Shown: positions 16,581 through 25,125 of the stretch, one piece after another | How positions within the stretch are numbered: position 1 is the first letter of the stretch | Layout: every line of letters begins with the position of its first letter | Source: Oscillospiraceae bacterium | GTDB taxonomy: Bacteria > Bacillota > Clostridia > Oscillospirales > CAG-272 | Assembly: GCA_015063845.1 (NCBI GenBank) | Contig: SVTJ01000004.1 | Span: 61,686 to 125,685 of the forward strand | Reading direction: 5' to 3' | DNA length: 64,000 bases | Made by a program: the position numbers and the translations under genes | The notes under the pieces: generated by a model | Database searches by the model: none | What the model saw: only the letters and a program-made list of their open reading frames with translations | What the model was told of the DNA's origin: nothing

Positions 16581-19500
16581 TCAACTTGCGCTTACTTCCC
16601 AAACGGTCGGTGTGCCGTTTTCGTCGTAGTGCCAGTAGTTGCCGACTTCTGTGGGTGCAAGCTCTGAATAGTAGTATATTGTTGCGTAGAAAATGCTGCC
16701 GTTGGTCGTAGCAAGAAGGTCCAGCTCCTTCCACTCATTTTCTGTACCGCCGTAATAAACAGTGGTGATATTATCACAGTTTTCAAATGCATAGCTGTTG
16801 ATGACCTTTACGCTATTTGGGATGGTGATCTCAATTAAATCGTAACAGGCGTCGAATGAGTTGTCAATTTCCTCGAAAATGCTGCCCTCTTCGAACACTA
16901 CCATAGTGATGTCACAGTAATAGAAGATGCATTCAGGAATACGCGTAACGTTCGCGCCTATAACTAATTTCAGTCCGGTTGGGTCGCCTGAATAAGCGAA
17001 TACATTATCCCAATTGTATACGTCATTCAGAGCCATCGCTTTGAAATAGATTGCTTTCAATCCATCGCAGAAAGAAAACGCATGATCATCAATTAAAACG
17101 AGCTTGCTTGGTATAGTGATCTCTGTAAGACTTATACAATTATAAAACGCGTAATATCCAATGCTCGAGAGGCTTTCGGGAAGGTTTATCCGTGTTAGAT
17201 TTTCACAATAGTTGAAAGCATAGTTGCCAATAGTTTCTAATACGCTGTTCTCGGCAATTTCAACCGAAATGAGATTCGGTGCTGCACTTGTTTCTGTATC
17301 AAATAAATATGCAGGAATTCTTGTTACCTGATTACCAACAAACATAGTTATTCCGTCTTTGCTCTGACCTGCATACTGAAACGGTGTGTCGGATGATGCT
17401 ATATCCTTCATATTTATTGCATTGAAATATATATTTTCCAATGCAGTACAATTTCTAAATGCAGAATTCCCGATACTTTCAACCGCTTCTCCGATCGTCA
17501 AGGTTGTCAAGCCCGTACAGCCGGAAAAGGCACTGTCCCCTATATTAGGAGCGTTAACGATAAGTTCGGGCAAGCCCGTACAGCCGGAAAATGCGCTCTG
17601 ACCGATGGTTGTGATACTATTTGGCAGTTGCACCTCAACAAGATTTGTAATTCCACTGAATGCGCTGCTTCCAATGCTTTCACAAACACTGTTTTCTTCA
17701 AAGCTTACTGTTAAAAGTTTGATACTGGAGTTAAATAGACCGGCGGGTATTTTTTGTACTTTGGCACCTATATAAAGTGTAATTCCGATATCATACGTTC
17801 CACAGTTTGAGAATATATAACTTGACTGGGTATCATCCAAAGAAACTGCATTGTAACGTATTTCTTTTAAATAACTGCAACCTGAAAAAGCGCCGTAATA
17901 TATGCTTTTAACGTTTTCTCCGATCGTCAAGGTTGTCAAGCCCGTACAGTTACTGAATGCATATTCTCCGATAATCGTTGCATTTACGTAAGCTTGTTTT
18001 ATGCCTTTGCATCCGTCGAATGCGCGCTCTCCAATACTGATAACATTTTTTTCAATTGTCAGTTGTTCCAGATTTGTGCAGTTGTAAAACGCCTTTTGAC
18101 CGATACGAGATATGCTTTGAGGCAGTTCAATATTCTGAAGCTTGGTAAATTCATAAAAAGCATTATCACCTATTGATGTCGCCCCATCTAAAATAGTTAC
18201 TTTGGTAATTGAATCTTTATATGAGCTCCATGGAACGGAAGAGTAAGTCATCTCTCCGCTTCCCGAAATATATAGCTCATACGTTCCGTCATTCAAAAGA
18301 TAAAGCTTTGCCGTGAGAGATTTGTCCTGAGCCGATGAGATATCGTACATTTGCGTGTAAGGCTGATCTTTTCCGCAAAAACGGCAACAATGATCTTCAT
18401 AATCATGTGTTTCGTATGCATATGCCGTCTTTAAAACTGTATCGTCGATGACTGAAATATAATAATGTACCGCATAGCCATATTGATCTTTTATAGTCAC
18501 TATCCAAACTATATCATCCATTGAGGTTTTATTGGTGGAGTATATTTCACAGATATCATAATCTTTACGGAAACCCGAATTGTATACTTGGGTTTGATTG
18601 GTCCATGAATCCCACAGAATATGCCTATATTCCAATTCACCTAAACCGCCTGATGCTGTTACGGTATATTGTACGCTCGTGTAATGTCCATCTGTCTTTT
18701 CACTGTTAGTTTTTTGTATGGTTGCGGTAATGGGCTCCACAAATGCTGTGTAACTATCTCCGCAAACGGAACAAGTATACTCAGCCTTGGCTTCACTTAA
18801 GCAGTTCTTACTGTAATAAGCGGATACAGTGTACTTGTGAGCAATAGGTATGATTTCTTGCTTGATAAGTACTGTGCCACAAACAGAGCAATGACTACCT
18901 TCAGTAAGACCTGTGGTGGTACAAGAGCTGAAAACGTATGGATCAACTACCACGGTATGTTCTGTCATTTCTATAGCTTTGACTTCTCGGCTTATCTCGT
19001 AACCGCAAACGGAGCAGTAAACGACCTCGTCATAACTGCCTTCCTTGCTACAAGTCGCTTCAACTCTGTTTTCTTGTTTGGGAGTATCGGGAATATGGTT
19101 TGCAAGCTCTCCGCTTGTGAACGTAGCCGTGCCTTTATCTCCGCAAGAGCAAGAGTAGTAATACACAGCTTGTTTCTCGCAAGTAGCCTCATCTTTCAAG
19201 TAAGTACTCGTCGTAACTTTTTGATTGTAGTTATGACCAGCGGGAACGCCGTATGTGAACGTAGTCGTACCCTTAGCTCCGCAAGAGCAAGAGTAGTAAT
19301 ACACAGCTTGTTCCTCGCAAGTAGCCCCATCTTTCAAGTAAGTACTCGTCGTAACTTTTTGATTGTAGTTATGACCATTCGGCTCACCATATGTGAACGT
19401 AGCCGTGCCTTTAGCTCCGCAAGAGCAAGAGTAGTAATACACAGCTTGTTCCTCGCAAGTAGCCCCATCTTTTAAGTAAGTACTTGTCGTAACTTTTTGA

Positions 19501-20363
19501 TTATAGTTATGACCAGCGGGAACGCCGTATGTGAACGTAGTCGTACCCTTAGCTCCGCAAGAGCAAGAGTAGTAATACACAGCTTGTTCCTCGCAAGTAG
19601 CCCCATCTTTCAAGTAAGTACTTGTCGTAACTTTTTGATTGTAGTTATGACCGTTTGGCTCACCATATGTGAACGTAGTCGTACCCTTAGCTCCGCAAGA
19701 GCAAGAGTAGTAATACACAGCTTGTTCCTCGCAAGTAGCCTCATCTTTCAAGTAAGTACTTGTCGTAACTTTTTGATTATAGTTATGACCGTTTGGCTCA
19801 CCATATGTGAACGTAGCCGTGCCTTTATCTCCGCAAGAGCAAGAGTAGTAATACACAGCTTGTCCCTCGCAAGTAGCCTCATCTTTCAAGTAAGTACTCG
19901 TCGTAACTTTTTGATTATAGTTATGACCATTCGGCTCACCATATGTGAACGTAGTCGTACCCTTAGCTCCGCAAGAGCAAGAGAAATAATATATTGCTTT
20001 TTCTTCACAGTTGGCTTCGCGCTCTAAATAAGGAGTGGTGGTTACTTTTTCTATGTATTTGTGAGGTTTAATATTAATAGTTTTTTGTGTTCTGCTGATT
20101 TCCTCGTTGCACACTGAACAGTAAACCACCTCGTCATAAGAGCCTTTCTTAATGCAAGTAGCATCAATTAGATTTTCTATCACAGCGGTAGCATTAGTGT
20201 GAGTATGCGGTTCGACTTCCAAATCATCATGCACATGATCAGAAGTTGCTCCTTGCGATTGTTCCGTAGACGCTTTGTGATCGTCATTGTTACATGAAGA
20301 TAACAATGAGCACAAAAACAAGATACAGAGTAACAAGGAAATTACTCTTTTTTGTGTGGACAT
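16581..20363 (-). CDS. LRR (BspA-type) surface lipoprotein with seven Cys-rich tandem repeats
   Basis: A 1260-residue protein with a lipoprotein signal (LLSSC, lipid Cys at 24). Residues 100-421 are seven 46-residue repeats (GHNYNQKVTTSTYLKD...CxxQAVYYYSCSCG...), three Cys per unit. They are flanked by related segments with CSVC pairs (about 70-95, 440-465, 485-500, 525-535). Residues about 700-1220 are BspA-type leucine-rich repeats (IGDSAFSGCTGLTTLTI and variants), and a short WHYDENGTPTVWEV tail closes the protein. It starts at ATG 20363 after AAAAGGAGG. Upstream is the 30-bp motif shared with the ECF sigma gene, so this gene is a likely member of that regulon. Such proteins usually serve in host or community contact. 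The ligand is unknown. The Cys-rich repeats could bind metal or form disulfides. Confidence 0.82.
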   Translation of the reverse strand: MSTQKRVISLLLCILFLCSLLSSCNNDDHKASTEQSQGATSDHVHDDLEVEPHTHTNATAVIENLIDATCIKKGSYDEVVYCSVCNEEISRTQKTINIKPHKYIEKVTTTPYLEREANCEEKAIYYFSCSCGAKGTTTFTYGEPNGHNYNQKVTTSTYLKDEATCEGQAVYYYSCSCGDKGTATFTYGEPNGHNYNQKVTTSTYLKDEATCEEQAVYYYSCSCGAKGTTTFTYGEPNGHNYNQKVTTSTYLKDGATCEEQAVYYYSCSCGAKGTTTFTYGVPAGHNYNQKVTTSTYLKDGATCEEQAVYYYSCSCGAKGTATFTYGEPNGHNYNQKVTTSTYLKDGATCEEQAVYYYSCSCGAKGTTTFTYGVPAGHNYNQKVTTSTYLKDEATCEKQAVYYYSCSCGDKGTATFTSGELANHIPDTPKQENRVEATCSKEGSYDEVVYCSVCGYEISREVKAIEMTEHTVVVDPYVFSSCTTTGLTEGSHCSVCGTVLIKQEIIPIAHKYTVSAYYSKNCLSEAKAEYTCSVCGDSYTAFVEPITATIQKTNSEKTDGHYTSVQYTVTASGGLGELEYRHILWDSWTNQTQVYNSGFRKDYDICEIYSTNKTSMDDIVWIVTIKDQYGYAVHYYISVIDDTVLKTAYAYETHDYEDHCCRFCGKDQPYTQMYDISSAQDKSLTAKLYLLNDGTYELYISGSGEMTYSSVPWSSYKDSITKVTILDGATSIGDNAFYEFTKLQNIELPQSISRIGQKAFYNCTNLEQLTIEKNVISIGERAFDGCKGIKQAYVNATIIGEYAFSNCTGLTTLTIGENVKSIYYGAFSGCSYLKEIRYNAVSLDDTQSSYIFSNCGTYDIGITLYIGAKVQKIPAGLFNSSIKLLTVSFEENSVCESIGSSAFSGITNLVEVQLPNSITTIGQSAFSGCTGLPELIVNAPNIGDSAFSGCTGLTTLTIGEAVESIGNSAFRNCTALENIYFNAINMKDIASSDTPFQYAGQSKDGITMFVGNQVTRIPAYLFDTETSAAPNLISVEIAENSVLETIGNYAFNYCENLTRINLPESLSSIGYYAFYNCISLTEITIPSKLVLIDDHAFSFCDGLKAIYFKAMALNDVYNWDNVFAYSGDPTGLKLVIGANVTRIPECIFYYCDITMVVFEEGSIFEEIDNSFDACYDLIEITIPNSVKVINSYAFENCDNITTVYYGGTENEWKELDLLATTNGSIFYATIYYYSELAPTEVGNYWHYDENGTPTVWEVSAS
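19101..20066 (-). repeat. seven tandem 138-bp coding repeats
   Basis: Seven in-frame units of 138 bp inside the LRR lipoprotein gene. Unit 1 (19929-20066) is divergent and units 2-7 are nearly identical. They differ at a few sites: E or G in KDEATC, EQ/GQ/KQ, AKGTT or DKGTA, and GEPN or GVPA ends. These variants are shuffled among units, as expected from unequal exchange or gene conversion. Confidence 0.92.
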
Positions 20364-20416
20364 ATTAAAAATCCTCCTTTTGAACTTGGTAATGTTTCTT
20401 TTTGCCCTCAGTAATA

Positions 20417-20446
20417 TAAGTATGTTTTTTTCGCCAAACCTCTCAC
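20417..20446 (-). promoter_or_regulatory. shared 30-bp motif, candidate ECF promoter (lipoprotein copy)
   Basis: The minus strand reads GTGA-G-AGGTTT-N5-AAAAAAC-A-TACTTA, aligned without gaps to 14135-14164. The near end is 54 bases from the lipoprotein start codon. No clear sigma-A promoter was found in this upstream region. Confidence 0.6.
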
Positions 20447-20483
20447 AAAATTACAAAAAATTTTATTTTTTTTCAAAAAACAA

Positions 20484-20524
20484 AAAAGACACCACAAATG
20501 ATGATCATTTGTGATGTCTTTTTA
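20484..20524 (-). terminator. intrinsic terminator of guaA
   Basis: A near-perfect inverted repeat around ACAAATGATGATCATTTGT with one mismatch, followed on the minus strand by a T-run. It lies just after the GMP synthase stop codon. Confidence 0.75.
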
Positions 20525-20537
20525 TTTTATGGGGGTA

Positions 20538-21539
20538 TTATTCCCACTCTATCGTGCCTGTAGGCTTGGGTGTGAGGTCGTAGAGAACTCTGTTGATGCC
20601 TTCAACCTCAGAGGTTATACGTGCTGTTATCTTATGGAGAACGGGGTAGGGGATCTCCTCGATGGTCGCGCTCATAGCGTCGGTCGTATTTACCGCGCGA
20701 ATTATTGCGGGCCAGCCCTCGTATCTGCTCTCGTCCTTAACACCGACACTCTTGACGTCGGGAACGGCAATAAAGTACTGCCAAACCTTTTCGTTAAGAC
20801 CGCAGTTGTCAAATTCCTCGCGGAGAATTGCATCAGCCTCGCGAAGCGCGTGAAGTCTGTCGCGTGTGATAGCGCCAAGACAACGAACGCCAAGTCCGGG
20901 ACCTGGGAATGGCTGACGGTAAACCATTGCGTGGGGAAGTCCGAGTGCCTCACCGACAACTCTTACCTCGTCCTTGAAAAGGAGCTTTATGGGCTCAACA
21001 AGCTCAAACTGAAGATCCTCGGGAAGTCCGCCGACGTTGTGGTGAGACTTGACTGCCTTTTTGCCCTCTGCCTGCTTTATGCTCTCTAAAATGTCGGGAT
21101 AAATGGTACCCTGAGCGAGGAAAGAAATGCCCTCAAGCTTGCTTGCCTCCTCAGCAAATACGTTGATAAACTCAGCTCCTATGATCTTTCTCTTCTTTTC
21201 GGGCTCGCTAACGCCTGCAAGAAGATCGAGGAAGCGGTCGGTAGCATCGATATAGATGAGGTTTGCGTCGAGTGCCTTGCCGAAAACTTCAATGACCTGC
21301 TCACTCTCGCCCTTACGCATAAGACCGTGGTTTACGTGTACGCAAACGAGCTGCTTGCCGATAGCCTTGATAAGAAGCGCGGCAACGACGGAGCTGTCAA
21401 CACCGCCCGAAAGCGCGAGAAGCACCTTTTTGTTTCCAACCTGTGCGCGCACCTTGGCAACCTGCTCGTCGATAAATGCCTTTGCAAGCTCGGGTGTGGT
21501 TATACGCTGCATATTATCGGGTCTTTTGTTAGTATCCAT
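20538..21539 (-). CDS. guaA: GMP synthase, ATP-pyrophosphatase and dimerisation domains only
   Basis: A 333-residue protein that adenylates XMP and aminates it to GMP. It has the PP-loop LSGGVDSS (43-50) and the GuaA-specific RQPFPGPGLGVRCLG, followed by the C-terminal dimerisation domain ending KPTGTIEWE. Full bacterial GuaA is about 510 residues with an N-terminal class-I glutaminase. That domain is absent here, and the upstream DNA holds a promoter, not a lost domain. It starts at ATG 21539 with GGAGG at 7 bases. In-frame codons further upstream overlap the ribosome binding site and promoter. It resembles the split archaeal arrangement (GuaAb) and needs either a separate glutaminase or free ammonia. 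Confidence 0.93.
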   Translation of the reverse strand: MDTNKRPDNMQRITTPELAKAFIDEQVAKVRAQVGNKKVLLALSGGVDSSVVAALLIKAIGKQLVCVHVNHGLMRKGESEQVIEVFGKALDANLIYIDATDRFLDLLAGVSEPEKKRKIIGAEFINVFAEEASKLEGISFLAQGTIYPDILESIKQAEGKKAVKSHHNVGGLPEDLQFELVEPIKLLFKDEVRVVGEALGLPHAMVYRQPFPGPGLGVRCLGAITRDRLHALREADAILREEFDNCGLNEKVWQYFIAVPDVKSVGVKDESRYEGWPAIIRAVNTTDAMSATIEEIPYPVLHKITARITSEVEGINRVLYDLTPKPTGTIEWE

Positions 21540-21578
21540 TTGATATTCCTCCAACATATTCAAAAAATATATAAAAAT

Positions 21579-21607
21579 ATTATATACCTTTTTTTGACGC
21601 TTGTCAA
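21579..21607 (-). promoter_or_regulatory. consensus sigma-A promoter of guaA
   Basis: TTGACA, 17 bases, TATAAT on the minus strand. The short leader (about 33 bases) leaves no room for a purine riboswitch. Confidence 0.88.
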
Positions 21608-21696
21608 GAAAAATACTGCACGTAGAATATTTTTTCTTATTTATACAATATCGACTGCCGTTTTGTCGAAAAATGCTGAAAAATTTATACAATTTC

Positions 21697-21879
21697 AAAT
21701 TGGGATTTATAGGTGAGTTTGTGGTTGAAATTGGAGATCCTTCGGCGACGCTCGCAAGGCGAGCTGCTCAGGATGACATAATAGGGGAAGTGCGTCGAAA
21801 ACAATACCCGATATCAACAACGCTCACTAAACGAGTCATTCTGAGCGGAGCGTAAGCGCAGCCGGCAAATCCTAATTTA
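21697..21879. repeat. 183-bp intergenic element with inverted AAATTRGGATTT ends
   Basis: Left end AAATTGGGATTTATAG and right end CAAATCCTAATTTA are inverted copies of one motif. The same end sequence bounds 30301-30610 and occurs at 62169. The interior has GATCCTTCGGCGACGCTCGC, GCTCAGGATGACA and GTCATTCTGAGCGGAGCG, a style of dispersed, structured, GC-richer repeat. No ORF with a ribosome binding site is seen. Confidence 0.6.
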
Positions 21880-21903
21880 AACAATGCAAGGTCAATAAAA
21901 ATA

Positions 21904-21928
21904 AGCACACCGATAAGCTCGGTGTGCT
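21904..21928 (-). terminator. intrinsic terminator of rlmH operon
   Basis: A 10-bp stem AGCACACCGA / TCGGTGTGCT with a 5-base loop. The minus-strand tail is TTATTTTTATT. It lies just after rlmH. Confidence 0.85.
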
Positions 21929-21933
21929 GTTCT

Positions 21934-22413
21934 TTACTTATGATAATGCGTACCCTTAAGGATATTAAAGCCTCTATACACTGCTTCAAGAAGAATTACT
22001 CTCATAAGCTGGTGGGGGAAGGTGAGCTTTGACACCGACAAGCGATAGTCGCAGGTGTTCTTAACGGTATCGTCAAGACCGTGAGAGCTGCCTATCACGA
22101 GGCAGAGCTCGGAGTGTGTGGCAGAGATGCTGTCAAGCTTTTCTGCAAGCTCCTCGCTTGACATCTGCTTGCCCTCAACGCAAAGAGCTATTTTGTAAGC
22201 CCTCTTTGACATTTCGGCGAGTATCTTTTCTGCTTCCCTTGAAAGCGCGTTCGCGATCTCCTTGTCAGACGGAGCATCGGAGAGTTTTTCTTCTTTCAAC
22301 TCTACAAGCGTGAATTTGCAAAATCCGCCAAGTCTTTTTTGATATTCCGCCGCGGCATCTCTCAGGTATGCTTCCTTGAGATTCCCAACGGCTATAAGCT
22401 TTACGGATATCAT
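21934..22413 (-). CDS. rlmH: 23S rRNA (pseudouridine1915-N3)-methyltransferase RlmH
   Basis: A 159-residue SPOUT methyltransferase that methylates pseudouridine 1915 in helix 69 of 23S rRNA. Typical features are MISVKLIAVGNLKEAYL at the start, LVIGSSHGLD in the SAM knot and the C-terminal YRGFNILKGTHYHK. Length matches the family. The start at ATG 22413 has GGAGG upstream and overlaps the stop of the MBL gene as ATGA. It is the last gene of a four-gene minus-strand operon from galK. Confidence 0.95.
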   Translation of the reverse strand: MISVKLIAVGNLKEAYLRDAAAEYQKRLGGFCKFTLVELKEEKLSDAPSDKEIANALSREAEKILAEMSKRAYKIALCVEGKQMSSEELAEKLDSISATHSELCLVIGSSHGLDDTVKNTCDYRLSVSKLTFPHQLMRVILLEAVYRGFNILKGTHYHK

Positions 22414-23213
22414 TCTCCACCTCCAAGGCAGCACAGCTCCGTTGGTGTATCGGGCGAAGCTACGCATATTTCAACGCTGTCATCGGATATCGTACCGTGT
22501 ACCTCGTCAAACGCAAGCTCGGGGTAATTATTCTCACGGCTGATATGAGCAAGTATAAACCCCTTTGTACCCTCCTTTGCAAGCTCTGCGGCAAGAAGGG
22601 CGCAATCGCAGTTGGAAAGATGCCCTTTATTTGAACGTATACGCAGCTTGAGGTCATATGGATAAGGACCGTCCATAAGCATCTGCTCGTCGTGATTGGA
22701 CTCCAACACCACCGCATCACAGCCCATAAGAGCTTCTTTTATACGTTCCGACACAAAGCCTATGTCGGTAGCGACACCGAACGTGTGCTTGTGCTCTTCC
22801 GTGCAAAGTTCTATGCGGTAGCAAACGCTCATCAAGCTGTCATGAGGGGTAGGGAACGCCCTTACTCTCATATTTCCAACTTCAACACAAAACGTGCTAT
22901 CGTGACGGATAAGACATGAGTGTACGGCAGCAGTGGGGTTGCGGTCAAGCTTTTTTGCCGACTTTTCGGTCATATGTATCGGAATGTGATATTTTTTTGA
23001 AAGCGTTTCAAGTGCTGATATATGGTCGCAATGTTCATGAGTTATGAAAATGGCATCTATCTTGCCGATATCCGAGCCTATCTCGGCGAGCTTTGCGCAG
23101 AGAGTGCGAGCGCTTTTTCCAGCGTCTATAAGTATTGAGGTCTCACCCGAGGTGACGAACGTGCAGTTGCCGTCAGAGCCCGAGTAAAGAGTTACAAGTC
23201 TACACTTATTCAT
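22410..23213 (-). CDS. WalJ/YycJ-like metallo-beta-lactamase-fold hydrolase
   Basis: A 267-residue MBL-fold protein with the metal site THEHCDH (about 59-65) and the N-terminal LYSGSDGNCTFV typical of the YycJ/WalJ group. In Firmicutes this family often lies near the WalRK two-component genes and rlmH and has been linked to coordination of division with replication. Here walRK are absent but rlmH follows with a 4-base ATGA overlap, which supports the subgroup call. It overlaps the upstream membrane-protein gene by 4 bases as well. Cytosolic, and exact substrate unknown. Confidence 0.85.
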   Translation of the reverse strand: MNKCRLVTLYSGSDGNCTFVTSGETSILIDAGKSARTLCAKLAEIGSDIGKIDAIFITHEHCDHISALETLSKKYHIPIHMTEKSAKKLDRNPTAAVHSCLIRHDSTFCVEVGNMRVRAFPTPHDSLMSVCYRIELCTEEHKHTFGVATDIGFVSERIKEALMGCDAVVLESNHDEQMLMDGPYPYDLKLRIRSNKGHLSNCDCALLAAELAKEGTKGFILAHISRENNYPELAFDEVHGTISDDSVEICVASPDTPTELCCLGGGE

Positions 23214-23644
23214 TTTGCAAATATATTTTGTATGAGAGGAAGCGCAAACAACTCAAGTATGTCAATAACAAAGGTGAAAGCAAATGCGAATATAAGTATG
23301 AGCAGAGGGCGTGACTTGCGAAGTCTTTGTTCTCCGTCCTCAATGAATTCGCGTTTTTGCTCGGCACTCCAAGTGTTCGGGAGCATATCTTCCGTAACAC
23401 CTCTTCGGGAAAAACCTCGGTTGTAGATGACGTACCCGAGAATAACGGCGGTAGCCGCCGCAAGGTATATTCCGAGAACTATCTCAAAATACTTTTGCGT
23501 CATCATAAAACGGTAGACCGCAAATATGACGGCGGTAGCGCCGATCATAGCGAGAAGTCTTGCGAGGTTTTGCTTGGTGAGCTTTTTGTCGCTCACGTTT
23601 TTCTTGCTTTCCTCAAGGTGGTTTTGCTTGCGCTTTCTTGACAT
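23210..23644 (-). CDS. small membrane protein of unknown function
   Basis: A 144-residue protein that I do not recognise. It has a Lys/Arg-rich N-terminus (1-28) and three hydrophobic segments (about 29-46, 53-72 and 112-135). Between the second and third lies a charged loop (NTWSAEQKREFIEDGEQRLRKS). It is translationally coupled to the WalJ-like gene by a 4-base overlap and lies 18 bases after galK. Confidence 0.75.
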   Translation of the reverse strand: MSRKRKQNHLEESKKNVSDKKLTKQNLARLLAMIGATAVIFAVYRFMMTQKYFEIVLGIYLAAATAVILGYVIYNRGFSRRGVTEDMLPNTWSAEQKREFIEDGEQRLRKSRPLLILIFAFAFTFVIDILELFALPLIQNIFAK

Positions 23645-23662
23645 CTTTGTCTATCCTTTTCT

Positions 23663-24943
23663 TTAAAATACTTTAACGGCTCCAACGGGGCGAATTCTGA
23701 GAACTATGCAAGCTCCCTCGCCGAAAACTCCGTCCATAAGAGCGCGATAGCCCTCTACGAGCTCAGTGGGAACGTATGCCTGGGTCGTACCCGCAAATCC
23801 ACCGCCGTGAACTCTCCAAGCTGCCTTGTTGCCCGAGAGATATCCCTCAGCGAGGCAAAGAGCGAGAGAAAGACCCTGCTCGGTAAGATTCTTTGTTGTG
23901 TATACGTTTTGCAGATAGCAGAACGAAGATCTTCCCGAGGCAAGGACCTGTGCAAAGAACGCGTCGAGATCCTTTGCGAGGAGAGCGGATTTCTGAGAAG
24001 CAACTCTCTCGTTTTCAGCGAGGAAGTGCATAGCACGAAGTATTGCTCTGTCGCCAACCTTTGCGCGGAGTGCGGGGATCTCGCGAATGAGCTCTGCCTT
24101 ATCTACCTCACGAAGAACGGTCTTGCCAAAGTGAGCGGCAACAGCCTTCATCTCCTTGGGAACGGAAGCGTAGTCGTCGGTAAGGTCAGCGTGATTTCCG
24201 CCCGTGTCAACGATGCAAAGATTGTATCCTGCCGCAGAAAGGTCGAAGTCTATCTTATCGATAACGGGAGCAGAGGGGTCCTTGAAATCGATAGCTATAA
24301 TGCCGCCGACGGCGCATGCCATCTGGTCCATAAGACCGCAAGGCTTGCCGAAAAATACGTTTTCGGAATACTGAGCAAGCTTAGCTATCTCAACGTTATC
24401 AACGCGTCCGTCATTATACATATGGTTGAGAATGTTACCAACCATATCTTCAAATGCCGCAGACGAGGAAAGTCCCGAGCCCTTAAGCACGTTTGATGTG
24501 GTGTATGCGTCAAATCCGCCAATTGCGTAGCCGTCCTTGACAAATCCCTGCGCCATACCCGCAATTATTGCTTCGGATGTGCCGAACTTCTCACTTATGG
24601 GTGCGGTATATACACTCGTATCAACGACGTCCTCAGGGAAGCCCTGGCTCTTTATACGGATAACACCGTCGTCTCTTTTTGCCGCAACGGCAATTATATC
24701 AAGGTCGATAGATGCCGCAACTACGCAGCCGTAGTTGTGGTCGGTATGGTTACCCGAAAGCTCACTTCTTCCTGCAACCGAAAAGAGGGAAATATCTCTA
24801 TCACCGTATATAGCGTTAAACTCGTCGATAGCGGCGATATATCTTGCTTTCTGCATCTCGAGCGCTGCTTCTCCGTAGATGTAAGTGAGTGTTTTGTCAA
24901 GCGCACCAGCGGTTATTTGTTGTTTTGTCATAGATGTGTTCAT
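23663..24943 (-). CDS. galK: galactokinase-like GHMP kinase
   Basis: A 426-residue GHMP-superfamily sugar kinase. Motif 1 reads GRSELSGNHTDHNYG (59-73, the galactokinase signature with Asp and His retained), the ATP loop is LKGSGLSSSAAFE, and motif 3 is VHGGGFAGTTQAYVP. Expected role: phosphorylation of galactose to galactose-1-phosphate in the Leloir pathway. No galT or galE is adjacent, and motif 1 is GRSEL rather than the common GRVNL, so the exact sugar is not certain. It starts at ATG 24943 after GGAGG, with its own promoter divergent from the sialidase-like gene. Confidence 0.85.
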   Translation of the reverse strand: MNTSMTKQQITAGALDKTLTYIYGEAALEMQKARYIAAIDEFNAIYGDRDISLFSVAGRSELSGNHTDHNYGCVVAASIDLDIIAVAAKRDDGVIRIKSQGFPEDVVDTSVYTAPISEKFGTSEAIIAGMAQGFVKDGYAIGGFDAYTTSNVLKGSGLSSSAAFEDMVGNILNHMYNDGRVDNVEIAKLAQYSENVFFGKPCGLMDQMACAVGGIIAIDFKDPSAPVIDKIDFDLSAAGYNLCIVDTGGNHADLTDDYASVPKEMKAVAAHFGKTVLREVDKAELIREIPALRAKVGDRAILRAMHFLAENERVASQKSALLAKDLDAFFAQVLASGRSSFCYLQNVYTTKNLTEQGLSLALCLAEGYLSGNKAAWRVHGGGFAGTTQAYVPTELVEGYRALMDGVFGEGACIVLRIRPVGAVKVF

Positions 24944-24985
24944 AAAACGACCTCCATAGAAAAATTACAGTATAATACAAATACC

Positions 24986-25014
24986 ATTATAACATTTTAT
25001 AGAGCTTTAAGCAA
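24986..25014 (-). promoter_or_regulatory. sigma-A promoter of the galK operon
   Basis: Minus strand TTGCTT, 17 bases, TATAAT, about 43 bases ahead of the galK start codon. Confidence 0.75.
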
Positions 25015-25057
25015 TAGCTTTTTTATGAATTTTTTGAGTTTTTATGATTAAATGCAC

Positions 25058-25086
25058 TTGAAAAAGATAACGGTATGTGATAAAAT
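25058..25086 (+). promoter_or_regulatory. sigma-A promoter of the sialidase-like gene
   Basis: TTGAAA, 17 bases, TAAAAT, about 40 bases upstream of ATG 25126. It is divergent from the galK promoter 43 bases away. Confidence 0.72.
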
Positions 25087-25125
25087 AGCCTTATAAGAGA
25101 TGTCAAACAGAAAAGAGGTATTCAA

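Noticed and set aside
18837..20027. Plus-strand open frames with repeated CERSRTLSSARARVV units
   Set aside because: They are antisense to the lipoprotein's 138-bp repeats. The repetition comes from the real gene.
19101..20066. Possible CRISPR array
   Set aside because: The 138-bp units are contiguous, in frame and lack spacers. They encode protein repeats.
21540..21698. N-terminal extension of guaA as a lost glutaminase domain
   Set aside because: The region holds the ribosome binding site and a perfect promoter, and the translation has no glutaminase motif.
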